Positions 21,249 through 29,282 of a stretch of DNA of 64,000 nt are shown here, piece by piece; positions within the stretch are counted from its first letter, which is position 1; every line of letters starts with the position of its first letter. The DNA is from Pseudomonas sp. FP1742. GTDB taxonomy: Bacteria > Pseudomonadota > Gammaproteobacteria > Pseudomonadales > Pseudomonadaceae. Both the position numbers and the translations under genes were made by a program. The notes beneath the pieces are model-generated. The model was not told the origin of the DNA. It saw nothing but the letters and a program-made list of their open reading frames with translations, and ran no database searches. The stretch covers positions 1,984,001-2,048,000 of the forward strand of contig NZ_CP117460.1 of the NCBI RefSeq assembly GCF_030687145.1, read 5' to 3'.

Positions 21249-23698
21249 ACCGACACCTCCAGGTTCTTCACGGGAATGACCTCGAATTCTTTTTTCAGCA
21301 GCGGCTGTTCGAGGCGTTCCTTCCACGGGTCCTGCTCGAACGACAGGGAGAATTGCAGGCGTTCGTTGAGTGCCTTGCGCCGTACCGGGTCTTCCAGCAC
21401 AGCTTTCTTGATGTGTTCCATGCCGACCCGTTGCAGGTAATGCACGGTGCGCTCGAGGTAGAAAGCTTCTTCACGGTACAGCTGTAGGAAAGCGCCGTTG
21501 TATTCGCGCACTTCTTCGGCGGTTTTCAGCTTGACGAAGAACTCCGCGACTTCGGTCTTGATCCCGCCGTTGCCACCGATGTACATCTCCCAGCCGGAGT
21601 CCACGCCGATAATTCCGACGTCCTTGATCCCCGCTTCCGAGCAGTTGCGTGGGCAACCGGAGACAGCCAGTTTCACTTTGTGCGGCGACCACATGTTGAA
21701 CAGGTCATGTTCGAGCTCGATGCCCAGTTGCGTGGAATTCTGGGTGCCGAAGCGGCAGAACTCACTGCCGACACAGGTTTTCACGGTGCGGATGGATTTG
21801 CCGTAGGCGTGGCCGGACGGCATGTCCAGGTCTTTCCAGACCCCCGGCAGGTCTTGCTTTTTGATTCCCAGCAAGTCGATGCGCTGGCCGCCGGTGACCT
21901 TGACCATCGGCACGTTGTACTTGTCGGCCACGTCGGCAATGCGCCGCAGCTCTGAAGGATTGGTCACACCGCCCCACATCCGCGGGACGACAGAGTAAGT
22001 GCCGTCTTTCTGAATGTTGGCGTGGGCACGTTCGTTGATCAGCCGCGATTGCGGATCGTCCTTGGCCTCGCCGGGCCAGGTGGAAATCAGGTAGTAGTTG
22101 AGCGCCGGGCGGCAGGTGGCGCAGCCGTTCGGGGTGCGCCAGTTCAGGTAGCTCATGGTGCCGGCGATGGTCAGCAGGTGCTGGTCGCGAATGGCCTGGC
22201 GGATTTGCCCGTGGTTGAGGTCACTGCACCCGCAGATGGCTTTTTCGCTTTTCGGTTTGACGTCTGCCGCACCACCCACGGTGTTGATCAGGATCTGTTC
22301 GACGAGGCCGGCGCAGGAGCCGCAGGAGCTGGCGGCCTTGGTGTGTTTCTTCACGTCGTCGACGCTGAACAGACCGTGTTCCTGAATGGCTTTGACGATG
22401 GTGCCTTTGCACACGCCATTGCAGCCGCAGACTTCGGCGGTGTCGGCCATGCTCATGGCTTTGTCCTGGCCCTGGTGTCCTACATCGCCCAAGGCATTTT
22501 CGCCAAACATCAAATGATCGCGGATCTCGCCGATGGCATGGTTCTCACGGATCTGCCGGAAATACCAGCCGCCGTCTGCCGTATCGCCGTACAGACAGGC
22601 GCCGACCAGCACGTCATCCTTGATCACCAGTTTCTTGTAGACCCCGCCGATCGGGTCGGAGAGGGTGATGGTCTCGGTGCCTTCGCCGCCCATGAAGTCG
22701 CCGGCGGAGAACAGGTCGATACCCGTGACTTTCAATTTGGTCGACGTCACCGAGCCCTTGTAGGTGGCGAAGCCCAGTTGGGCGAGGTGGTTGGCGCACA
22801 CCTTGGCTTGTTCGAACAGCGGCGCGACCAGGCCGTAGGCGGTGCCGCGGTGGCTGGCGCATTCGCCGATGGCGTACACCCGAGGGTCGTAGGTTTGCAT
22901 CGTGTCGTTGACCAGAATCCCGCGGCTGCAAGGGATGCCGGCTTTTTCCGCCAGTTCGGTGTTGGGGCGAATGCCGGCGGCCATCACCACCAGGTCGGCT
23001 GGGATAATGTCGCCGTTCTTGAACTGCACCGAGCCGACCCGGCCATTGCCGGCGTCGTGCAGGGCCTGGGTCTGTTCGCACAGGCGGAAATGCAGGCCGC
23101 GGGCTTCCAGGGCGGTTTGCAGGAGTTGGCCGCTGGTTTTGTCCAGTTGGCGCTCCAGCAGCCATTCACCGATGTGCACCACGGTGACGTGCATGCCGCG
23201 CAGCATCAGGCCGTTGGCGGCTTCAAGGCCCAGCAGGCCGCCGCCGATGACCACGGCGTGCTTGTGGGTCTTGGCGGTGTCGATCATTACCTGGGTGTCG
23301 GCAATGTCGCGGTAGCCGATCACGCCCTCCAAGGTATTGCCGGGGATCGGCAGGATGAACGGGGTCGAGCCGGTGGCAATCAGCAGGCGGTCGTATTCGG
23401 CCTCTGTGCCGTCTTCGGCGATGACCCGGCGTTTGACCCGGTCGATCTCCACCACTTTGCGGTTAAGCAGCAGCTTGATGTTGTTTTCCAGGTACCAGTC
23501 CAGATCGTTGAGCACGATCTCTTCGAACGTTTGTTCGCCGGCCAGTACGGGCGACAGCAGGATGCGGTTGTAGTTGGTATGGGGTTCGGCGCCGAAGACC
23601 GTGATGTCGTACAGCTCGTTACTCAGCTTGAGCAGTTCTTCCAGGGTACGAACCCCGGCCATGCCGTTGCCGATCATCACCAGTTTTAGTTTTTTCAT
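21245..23698 (-). CDS. nirB: Nitrite reductase [NAD(P)H] large subunit
   Basis: The 817-residue enzyme reduces nitrite to ammonium. It has an N-terminal FAD/NADH oxidoreductase half (MIGNGMAGVRTLEELLKL; IATGSTPFILPIPG; VVIGGGLLGLEAANGL). Two BFD-like [2Fe-2S] cysteine regions follow (CGCNGVCKG...CGSCAG near 425-465 and CGCSDLN...CATCRP near 490-525). The siroheme/[4Fe-4S] domain comes last (CVGSEFCRFGTQNS and SGCPRNCSEAG, about residues 640-690). It heads nirB-nirD-nasA-cobA and is preceded by a sigma-54 promoter and an ANTAR-type attenuator leader. In this group the operon is expected to need NtrC (nitrogen limitation) and NasT (nitrate). Confidence 0.96.
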   Translation of the reverse strand: MKKLKLVMIGNGMAGVRTLEELLKLSNELYDITVFGAEPHTNYNRILLSPVLAGEQTFEEIVLNDLDWYLENNIKLLLNRKVVEIDRVKRRVIAEDGTEAEYDRLLIATGSTPFILPIPGNTLEGVIGYRDIADTQVMIDTAKTHKHAVVIGGGLLGLEAANGLMLRGMHVTVVHIGEWLLERQLDKTSGQLLQTALEARGLHFRLCEQTQALHDAGNGRVGSVQFKNGDIIPADLVVMAAGIRPNTELAEKAGIPCSRGILVNDTMQTYDPRVYAIGECASHRGTAYGLVAPLFEQAKVCANHLAQLGFATYKGSVTSTKLKVTGIDLFSAGDFMGGEGTETITLSDPIGGVYKKLVIKDDVLVGACLYGDTADGGWYFRQIRENHAIGEIRDHLMFGENALGDVGHQGQDKAMSMADTAEVCGCNGVCKGTIVKAIQEHGLFSVDDVKKHTKAASSCGSCAGLVEQILINTVGGAADVKPKSEKAICGCSDLNHGQIRQAIRDQHLLTIAGTMSYLNWRTPNGCATCRPALNYYLISTWPGEAKDDPQSRLINERAHANIQKDGTYSVVPRMWGGVTNPSELRRIADVADKYNVPMVKVTGGQRIDLLGIKKQDLPGVWKDLDMPSGHAYGKSIRTVKTCVGSEFCRFGTQNSTQLGIELEHDLFNMWSPHKVKLAVSGCPRNCSEAGIKDVGIIGVDSGWEMYIGGNGGIKTEVAEFFVKLKTAEEVREYNGAFLQLYREEAFYLERTVHYLQRVGMEHIKKAVLEDPVRRKALNERLQFSLSFEQDPWKERLEQPLLKKEFEVIPVKNLEVSV

Positions 23699-23770
23699 CA
23701 GGTTCTCCGGGGAGCTCGGGCCTGCCTCATCAGGGCATTCAGGCCTTGCTCGACAAAATTTTGCGCAAAC

Positions 23771-23858
23771 AAAAAAAGGCGTCCCGCTAGCTAACTAGCG
23801 AGGACGCCTTTGTCCTTGTCCCGTTCTCTCGGGCAGCGCAGCCTTCTACGTTGAAGGC
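23771..23858 (-). promoter_or_regulatory. nirB leader: two ANTAR-type hairpins plus terminator
   Basis: Read on the minus strand, hairpin 1 (23841-23858) is GCCTTC-AACGTA-GAAGGC and hairpin 2 (23820-23833) is CCCG-AGAGAA-CGGG. Both six-base loops have A at position 1 and G at position 4, the signature of ANTAR-protein targets. A strong terminator follows at 23771-23811: stem AAAGGCGTCC/GGACGCCTTT with an inner GCTAG/CTAGC pairing, then seven Ts. It ends about 73 bases before nirB. NasT binding is expected to prevent termination when nitrate is present. Confidence 0.88.
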
Positions 23859-23886
23859 CGGGCTTTATGTATGTTGGGAAAGGTAA

Positions 23887-23903
23887 TGCAGTGGTTGTGC
23901 CAA
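23887..23903 (-). promoter_or_regulatory. Sigma-54 promoter of the nirB operon
   Basis: On the minus strand TTGGCACAACCACTGCA matches the -24/-12 consensus with GG and GC separated by ten bases. The predicted start falls about 15 bases before the first leader hairpin, which places the whole attenuator in the transcript. Confidence 0.8.
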
Positions 23904-24005
23904 GTCTCGCAAGCGCCGGGTTTATGGGCTTTCATCGTGAGAGGAGGGTGTTTGCATGCACCGGTTCAAGGCGCGATGCCCGGTTTTGAGGCAGAAAAAT
24001 CAAAG

Positions 24006-24073
24006 GATCGCAGCCTGCGGCAGCTCCTGCAGGAGATCGTGGGCACCCGTAGGTGCTGCCGCAGGCTGCGATC
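24006..24073. repeat. Inverted repeat (GATCGCAGCCTGCGGCAGC type)
   Basis: GATCGCAGCCTGCGGCAGC and its exact inverse complement are separated by 30 bases. The element lies in the 23859-24101 gap between the nirB promoter and the end of the phosphatase-kinase gene. It is a common intergenic repeat type in Pseudomonas and could form the 3' end of the kinase transcript. Confidence 0.85.
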
Positions 24074-24101
24074 TTTTGATCTTTTGGGGGCAGTGAAACA
24101 C

Positions 24102-25769
24102 TCAGTGAAACAACAAAAACAGCAACACCAGGTTCACCAGCAACGACACCAGCGCCAACGTCCGCCAGACTTTCAACGGCTCGCGCTCCAGCAAGGGTCT
24201 GGGGCGTACGCTCAAACTGCGTCGCTCTCCCTGTTCCAGCAGCAACAACCATTCTTCCGCCGTTTCAAAGCGCTGATCCGGAGCCGCCGCCACCGCGCGC
24301 TCCAGACTCTGCGCGATCCATTCCGGCAGGTCGGGCCGGTAGCGACTGGCGCTGACCGGCACCCCGAACCGTGGGCGCTGGAACGCTTCGATTTCGCCGT
24401 AGGGATAATGCCCGGTGAGCAGGTAATACAAGGTCACGCCGACGGCATACAGATCCTGTTGTGGTGTCGGCGGATCGCCGCGGAAAGCTTCCGGCGCGAT
24501 ATAACTGGGCGTTCCGGGCAGGGCGAAGGCTTGATCTTCGGACAGCCCGGGACAGTAGGCGAGGCCGAAATCCAGCAGGCGCAACTCGCCATCGTCCCCC
24601 AGCAGCAGGTTCTCCGGTTTGATATCGCGATGCAGGATCTGCCGTCGATGCAGGATGCCGACAGCCCGCAGCAGGCGTTCGGCCAGGTCCTGCCATTGCG
24701 CCAGTGGCAGCGTTGTGACGCGTTCATGCAGCTCCGCCAGGGTCGACCCGGAATATTCACGCATCACGTAGTACAAATGCTGACGCTGACTGGCGGCATG
24801 GACTTCAGGGAAATGCCGACCGGCTACACGCTTGAGAAACCATTCCTCCGACAGCAAGGCCTGCCCGGCCTGGTGATCGTCACGCAGCGCGCTGGGCAAG
24901 GTTTTCAGCAGCCAGGGCTGTTGTTGTGCATCGCGCACCCGGTAGAGCAGCGATTGCTGGCTCTGGCCGAGGATCCCTTCGACCTGCCAGCCTTCGAAGG
25001 TCTGGCCCGGTTTCAGCACAGGCGGGAGCGGCCATTGCTGCAGGTGAATCAGGGCATCGCCAATGCTGGTTTCACCAAGGGCATCGACCCGCACCAGCAG
25101 GGCGCTGGCATTGTCCTGACTACCGGCCAGGTGCGCGGCACTGACCAAGGTCTGCGCGGCACTGTTGAGGTCAGGTTGGTCGCGCAGAATGGCGGCAATG
25201 GCGGTATCGCCCAGCACAGCCCAGATGCCGTCGCTGAGCAGCACGAAACTCTCATTCAGGCGCAGTTCGCCGTCCAGAAAATCCAGCACCAGATGTTGAT
25301 CCAGTCCCAGGGCCCGCTTGAGCACATGCTGCATGCCCGGCTGGTCCCAGACGTGATCCTCGCTCACCCGTTGCAGCGTGTCGGCGTGCCAGCGGTAAAC
25401 CCGGCAATCGCCGACATGCGCCAAAGTGAAACGCCTGCCGCGCATCACCAAGGCACTGACCGTGGTCAGCAGCGGTTGCCCGCCGCCGTTGGCCTGCAAC
25501 CAGCGGTTTTGCGCCAGCAGCAGGCGATCCAGTGCCTGGGCGACACCCCAGGTTTCCGGGGTGGCGTAGTAGTCCAGTGCCAGGGCCTGCAAGGTCGAAC
25601 GGGCCGCGAGACCGCCATCGGCGCATTGGCTGACGCCATCGGCGATGGCGAACAGGTAACCTTTGCTCGCCGCCAGTGCCGGGGCCGGAGTGACCAGGCG
25701 CAGGGCGTCCTGGTTTTCTTCACGAGGCCCGATGGCACTGGCTTCGGCAAAACTCAGTTGCAGGCTCAT
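24102..25769 (-). CDS. PP2C phosphatase - Ser/Thr kinase fusion, membrane anchored
   Basis: The 555-residue protein has an N-terminal PP2C-type phosphatase domain (about residues 1-235), with metal-site motifs EENQDAL, AIADGVSQCADGG, LLSDGIWAVL and GSQDNASALLV. It continues into a protein kinase domain (about residues 260-520), with the ATP lysine in WLLKTLP, the catalytic loop HRDIKPENLLL and DFGLAY. One hydrophobic helix closes the C-terminus (TLALVSLLVNLVLLFLLFH). The glycine-rich loop is degenerate (GQSQQS). It starts seven bases after the nitrate transporter gene, so the two are co-transcribed. Homologues sit beside nitrate transporter genes in other Pseudomonas. Substrates are unknown. 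Confidence 0.9.
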   Translation of the reverse strand: MSLQLSFAEASAIGPREENQDALRLVTPAPALAASKGYLFAIADGVSQCADGGLAARSTLQALALDYYATPETWGVAQALDRLLLAQNRWLQANGGGQPLLTTVSALVMRGRRFTLAHVGDCRVYRWHADTLQRVSEDHVWDQPGMQHVLKRALGLDQHLVLDFLDGELRLNESFVLLSDGIWAVLGDTAIAAILRDQPDLNSAAQTLVSAAHLAGSQDNASALLVRVDALGETSIGDALIHLQQWPLPPVLKPGQTFEGWQVEGILGQSQQSLLYRVRDAQQQPWLLKTLPSALRDDHQAGQALLSEEWFLKRVAGRHFPEVHAASQRQHLYYVMREYSGSTLAELHERVTTLPLAQWQDLAERLLRAVGILHRRQILHRDIKPENLLLGDDGELRLLDFGLAYCPGLSEDQAFALPGTPSYIAPEAFRGDPPTPQQDLYAVGVTLYYLLTGHYPYGEIEAFQRPRFGVPVSASRYRPDLPEWIAQSLERAVAAAPDQRFETAEEWLLLLEQGERRSLSVRPRPLLEREPLKVWRTLALVSLLVNLVLLFLLFH

Positions 25770-25776
25770 TCAACCC

Positions 25777-26988
25777 TCACACGCGAGCCGCGGTAACGGC
25801 TGCCGAACCCCAAGTGGTTCTCCAGCGACGTTTCACCCCGTGCAGACCGAACCAGGCGAGTACGCCGAGGCTGGCGAACAACCACAAGGCCATTTGATAG
25901 CTGCCGGTGCTTTGCTTGATCGCGCCCATGCCGGCCGCCAGTGCGAAACCGCCAATGCCGCCGGCCATGCCGATCAGACCGGTCATCACACCGATCTCCC
26001 GACGAAAACGCTGCGGCACCAACTGGAATACGGCACCGTTGCCTGCACCTAAACCGAGCATAGTGCAGACGAAAAGCGCCAGGGCTGCGTAGGAACTCGG
26101 CAGATTGAAGCCCACGGTCGCAATGCAGATCGCGGCCACGGTGTACATCGCCAACAGGGTGCGAATCCCGCCGAAGCGATCCGCCAGCGCGCCACCCAAT
26201 GGACGCATCAGGCTGCCACCGAACACACACGCCGCGGTGTAGTAACCGGCGGTCACCGGGCTCAGGCCGTACTGGTCGTTGAAGTAGCCGGGCAGGGCGC
26301 TGGCCAGGCCGATGAAACCGCCGAAGGTCACGCTGTAGAAAAACATGAACCACCAGCTGTCGCGGTCGCCCAGGGCCTTGAGGTAGTCGGCCATGGACTT
26401 GGCTTGCGGCCGCTCGGGAGCATTCCTGGCCAACCAGGCGAAGACGATCAGGGTCAGGATCAGCGGGATCAGGGCGAAGCCGAACACGTTGCTCCAGCCA
26501 AACATGGCGGCCAGTACCGGGGCGATCAGGGCGGCGAGCACGGTGCCCGAGTTACCGGCACCGGCGATGCCCATGGCTTTGCCTTGGTGCTGCGGCGGAT
26601 ACCATTGCGAGGCCAGCGGCAGGGCGACGGCGAAGGACGCACCGGCCATGCCGAGGAACAGGCCCAGCAATAGTGCCTGCTCGTAACTGTGGATGCCGAC
26701 TTTCCAGGCGACGAACAGGGCGCTGATGACGATCACCTGGCCGATGATCCCGGCGGTTTTTGGCGACAGGCGATCAGCCAGCAGGCCCATCGCAAAGCGC
26801 AGTACGGCCCCGGCCAGAATCGGCGTGGCCACCACCAGCCCGCGCTGTTGGGTGGTCAGGTGCAGGTCAGCGGCGATCTGCACCGCCAGAGGGCCGAGCA
26901 GGTACCAGACCATGAAGCTCAGATCGAAATAGAGGAAGGCTGCGAACAGTGTCGGGGTATGGCCGGATTTCCAGAAGCTTGAATTCAT
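25777..26988 (-). CDS. Nitrate/nitrite transporter (MFS, NarK/NasA type)
   Basis: The 403-residue major facilitator protein has about twelve membrane helices. It also has a conserved nitrate signature (GMAGASFAVALPLASQWYPP, about residues 113-132) followed by the glycine-rich GIAGAGNSGTV. A second such region lies in the C-terminal half (GLGAGNGAVFQLVPQRF...GLIGMAGGIGGF). It imports nitrate for assimilation. It heads a two-gene operon with the phosphatase-kinase gene and has its own sigma-54 promoter and ANTAR-type leader. Pseudomonas annotations also call this gene nasA, a name used here for the reductase, so I give no symbol. Confidence 0.93.
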   Translation of the reverse strand: MNSSFWKSGHTPTLFAAFLYFDLSFMVWYLLGPLAVQIAADLHLTTQQRGLVVATPILAGAVLRFAMGLLADRLSPKTAGIIGQVIVISALFVAWKVGIHSYEQALLLGLFLGMAGASFAVALPLASQWYPPQHQGKAMGIAGAGNSGTVLAALIAPVLAAMFGWSNVFGFALIPLILTLIVFAWLARNAPERPQAKSMADYLKALGDRDSWWFMFFYSVTFGGFIGLASALPGYFNDQYGLSPVTAGYYTAACVFGGSLMRPLGGALADRFGGIRTLLAMYTVAAICIATVGFNLPSSYAALALFVCTMLGLGAGNGAVFQLVPQRFRREIGVMTGLIGMAGGIGGFALAAGMGAIKQSTGSYQMALWLFASLGVLAWFGLHGVKRRWRTTWGSAAVTAARV

Positions 26989-27090
26989 CGCGCACCTCAG
27001 CTGTCAGGCGTATCAAGAAGGAGTCATGAGCTTGCAGGTGGGGCGCCACTACGGCCGCACCACCAGCCCCGGTCTCTGGGGCCAAAACGG

Positions 27091-27174
27091 AAAAACGCCG
27101 CTACCCGATCCGCCAGGGGGCGAATGAGGTGAGCGACGTCTTTGTCGTAGGTGGGGCAACCGCCGTTGGTTACC
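27091..27174 (-). promoter_or_regulatory. Nitrate transporter leader: two ANTAR-type hairpins plus terminator
   Basis: On the minus strand, hairpin 1 (27155-27174) is a 7-bp stem GGTAACC/GGTTGCC around loop AACGGC. Hairpin 2 (27134-27147) is CGAC-AAAGAC-GTCG. Both hexaloops have A1 and G4. A GC-rich stem, CGCCCCC pairing with parts of GGGTAGCGGCG and followed by TTTTT (27091-27122), is a plausible terminator. A further GCCCC/GGGGC hairpin with loop AGAGACC lies at 27063-27082. The terminator ends about 100 bases before the gene. Confidence 0.82.
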
Positions 27175-27190
27175 TTGCAGTGATTTACTT

Positions 27191-27207
27191 AGCGAGATTT
27201 GTGCCAA
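27191..27207 (-). promoter_or_regulatory. Sigma-54 promoter of the nitrate transporter operon
   Basis: On the minus strand TTGGCACAAATCTCGCT has GG-N10-GC spacing and a perfect TTGGCAC -24 element. The predicted start is about eight bases before hairpin 1 of the leader. A REP pair begins only 24 bases upstream of it, so any NtrC enhancer must be beyond or inside that repeat. Confidence 0.78.
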
Positions 27208-27230
27208 CACGTGAGACTGAGTCGCGGCCA

Positions 27231-27322
27231 TTCGCGAGCAAGCCCGCTCCCACAGGGGAATCGCGTCGTTCACAACATTGAAGTTCGACACAATCAAATG
27301 TGGGAGCGGGCTTGCTCGCGAA
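27231..27322. repeat. REP pair (inverted)
   Basis: TTCGCGAGCAAGCCCGCTCCCAC and its inverse complement are separated by about 45 bases, between the end of nasT and the nitrate transporter promoter. It accounts for most of the 26989-27348 gap together with the leader. Confidence 0.92.
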
Positions 27323-27348
27323 GGCGATCGATCATTCACCGCAAGGCT

Positions 27349-27924
27349 TCAGCCAAGCAGTTCACTCATGGCAATGATCTGCTCCGCCACCTGGATCAGC
27401 TTCTGCTGGCGGCTCATGGCCTGGCGGCGCATCAGGGTGTAGGCCTCTTCTTCGTTGCAGTCCTTCATCTTCATCAGCAGCCCCTTGGCCAGCTCGATGC
27501 GCTTGCGCTCGGCCAGTTGCTGGTCGCGGGCGTGCAGTTGCGCGCGCAGGGCCTGGTCGCTTTCAAAGCGCGCCATGGCCACGTCGAGAATCGGCTGCAG
27601 GCGTTGTGCGTGAATGCCTTCGACGATGTAGGCACTGACGCCGGACTTGATTGCCTGGCGCATCACGCTGGGGTCATGCTCGTCGGTGAACATCACGATT
27701 GGCCGTGGTTGGTCACGGGTGACCAGCACCACTTGCTCCATCACATCGCGGCTCGGTGACTCGGTATCGATCAGGATCACGTCCGGACGCACCGTTTCGA
27801 CGCGCGCGGGCAGGTCGATGGTCAGGCCGGACTCGTCGATGACCTCGAACCCGGCTTCGGTCAGGGCCGCTTTCAGACGCCCGACTTTTTTCGCGGTGTC
27901 GTTGATCAGCAGGATACGCAACAT
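27349..27924 (-). CDS. nasT: NasT, ANTAR-domain nitrate response antiterminator
   Basis: The 191-residue protein has a pseudo-receiver N-terminal domain (MLRILLINDTAKKVGRLKAAL; DVILIDTESPSRDV). After a helical linker comes a C-terminal ANTAR RNA-binding domain, about residues 130-188 (RKRIELAKGLLMKMKDCNEEEAYTLMRRQAM in part). ANTAR proteins bind paired hexaloop hairpins and prevent termination. Three matching leaders lie in this window. NasS, encoded 15 bases upstream, holds NasT inactive without nitrate in characterised systems. The receiver keeps an acidic pocket, but the NasT switch is NasS release rather than phosphorylation. Confidence 0.95.
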   Translation of the reverse strand: MLRILLINDTAKKVGRLKAALTEAGFEVIDESGLTIDLPARVETVRPDVILIDTESPSRDVMEQVVLVTRDQPRPIVMFTDEHDPSVMRQAIKSGVSAYIVEGIHAQRLQPILDVAMARFESDQALRAQLHARDQQLAERKRIELAKGLLMKMKDCNEEEAYTLMRRQAMSRQQKLIQVAEQIIAMSELLG

Positions 27925-27939
27925 ATTCGCAGGCTCCTG

Positions 27940-29151
27940 TCAGCGGCTGGCGAGAAGGGGAGCGCTGTCGCTCATGGCGTGCAGCGTAAAGCTGCGGGCA
28001 TAGCCGGCCGGGTCCGAACCGTCCCAGACCTTGCCGTCGATCAGTTGGCTGCTGCGCATTTCCTGACTCCGGGCGGCTACACCGACAGCGGTGGCGGCCT
28101 CACGGTATAAGTCTAGTTGCTGGACTTGACGGGCCACGCCGAGGTAGTCCGGGTCGTCGCGCAGCAAACCCCAGCGACGGAACTGGGTCATGAACCACAT
28201 GCCGTCGGACAAATACGGCAGATTGACCTCGCCGTCACCATGGAAACGCATGGCGTGCGGGTCTTGCCAGCGATGGCCCAGGCCGTCGGCGTAGTCACCA
28301 AGCAAGCGCGGTTCGATGCAGTCGAGCGGGGCATCGAGGTATTCGGGAGCACTCAACAGTTGCGCGGTGCTGCGGCGATTTTCGCGGCTGGCTTCGATGA
28401 ATCGGCTGGCCTCGAGGATCGCCATCACCAATGCCCTTGCGGTATTGGGGTATTGCTCGACAAAGGCGCGAGTGCAGCCAAGGACTTTTTCCGGGTGATC
28501 GGGCCAGATCGTCTGGGTGGTGGCCATCGTGAACCCGAGATTTTGCTGCACCGCACTGGCAGCCCATGGCTCGCCGACACAGAACCCGTCAATGCGCCCG
28601 GCTTGCAGGTGCGCGACCATTTGCGGTGGCGGTACGACCACGCTGTCGACATCCTGCAACGGGTGAATGCCCTGACTCGCCAGCCAGTAATACAGCCACA
28701 TGGCGTGGGTACCCGTAGGAAATGTCTGGGCGAAGGTCAGTTTTGGGCGACTTTGGTGCACATGCAGATGAAGTGCTTCAGGACTGGTCACGCCCAAGGC
28801 CTGCAATCCATGGGAGAGGTTGATGCTCTGGCCGTTCTGGTTCAGGCCCATGAGCACGGCCATGTCGGTGGAGGCTACGCCGCCGATGCCCAGATGCACG
28901 GCGTAGATCAGGCCGTACAGGCTGTGGGCGGCATCGAGTTCGCCGCTGACCAGTTTGTCCCGCAGGTTGGCCCAGGATGACTGGCGCTTGAGATTGAGGG
29001 TCAGGCCGTAAGGCTGGGCGAAGCCCTGGGTGGCGGCGACCACCACTGAGGCACAGTCACTGAGGGCCATGAAGCCAAGGTTGATTTCGGTTTTTTCCGG
29101 GGCATCGCTGCCGTTGACCCAGGCCAGTGGGCCGGCTGATGGTTCGTTCAT
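27940..29151 (-). CDS. nasS: NasS, nitrate sensor of the NasS-NasT pair
   Basis: The 403-residue protein resembles the periplasmic nitrate-binding proteins NrtA/NasF (INLGFMALSDCASVVVAATQGF; RQSSWANLRDKLVSGELDAAH; GRIDGFCVGEPWAA) but has no signal peptide, as expected for the cytoplasmic sensor. Nitrate binding releases NasT. I chose ATG 29151 because the open frame continues to 29283 straight through a U-tailed terminator and hairpins, which must be leader. It is first in the nasS-nasT operon. It faces pyrD on the other strand, with about 230 bases between the two starts. Confidence 0.93.
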   Translation of the reverse strand: MNEPSAGPLAWVNGSDAPEKTEINLGFMALSDCASVVVAATQGFAQPYGLTLNLKRQSSWANLRDKLVSGELDAAHSLYGLIYAVHLGIGGVASTDMAVLMGLNQNGQSINLSHGLQALGVTSPEALHLHVHQSRPKLTFAQTFPTGTHAMWLYYWLASQGIHPLQDVDSVVVPPPQMVAHLQAGRIDGFCVGEPWAASAVQQNLGFTMATTQTIWPDHPEKVLGCTRAFVEQYPNTARALVMAILEASRFIEASRENRRSTAQLLSAPEYLDAPLDCIEPRLLGDYADGLGHRWQDPHAMRFHGDGEVNLPYLSDGMWFMTQFRRWGLLRDDPDYLGVARQVQQLDLYREAATAVGVAARSQEMRSSQLIDGKVWDGSDPAGYARSFTLHAMSDSAPLLASR

Positions 29152-29167
29152 CGATTTCGCACCTTCC

Positions 29168-29282
29168 AAAAAAAAGCGTCGTCCCAAGGCCCTTGCGTGG
29201 GCAAAGCCGGGTGACGACGCCATTGTCCTTCCACTCATCCCGTCGTTGGCATGAGTGCTGATGCCTGTGACGGTGCAAGGCA
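29168..29282 (-). promoter_or_regulatory. nasST leader: terminator with ANTAR-like hairpin(s)
   Basis: On the minus strand a terminator at 29168-29220 pairs GCGTCGTC with GACGACGC and ends in eight Ts, 17 bases before nasS. Just upstream (29232-29257) CACTCAT pairs with ATGAGTG; two inner C-G pairs past a G-G mismatch close a loop AACGAC, again A1 and G4. A weaker hairpin TGCCT/AGGCA (29262-29282) can present ACCGTC. That hairpin overlaps a possible sigma-54 match (TGGCATATGCCTTGCA), so both cannot be true at once. The terminator and second hairpin are the solid parts. Confidence 0.7.

Noticed and set aside
22022..23689. 555-codon open frame on the plus strand opposite nirB
   Set aside because: It is antisense to a clearly coding gene and owes its length to GC-rich third positions; its sequence is low-complexity Gly/Val/His/Asp and matches no family.
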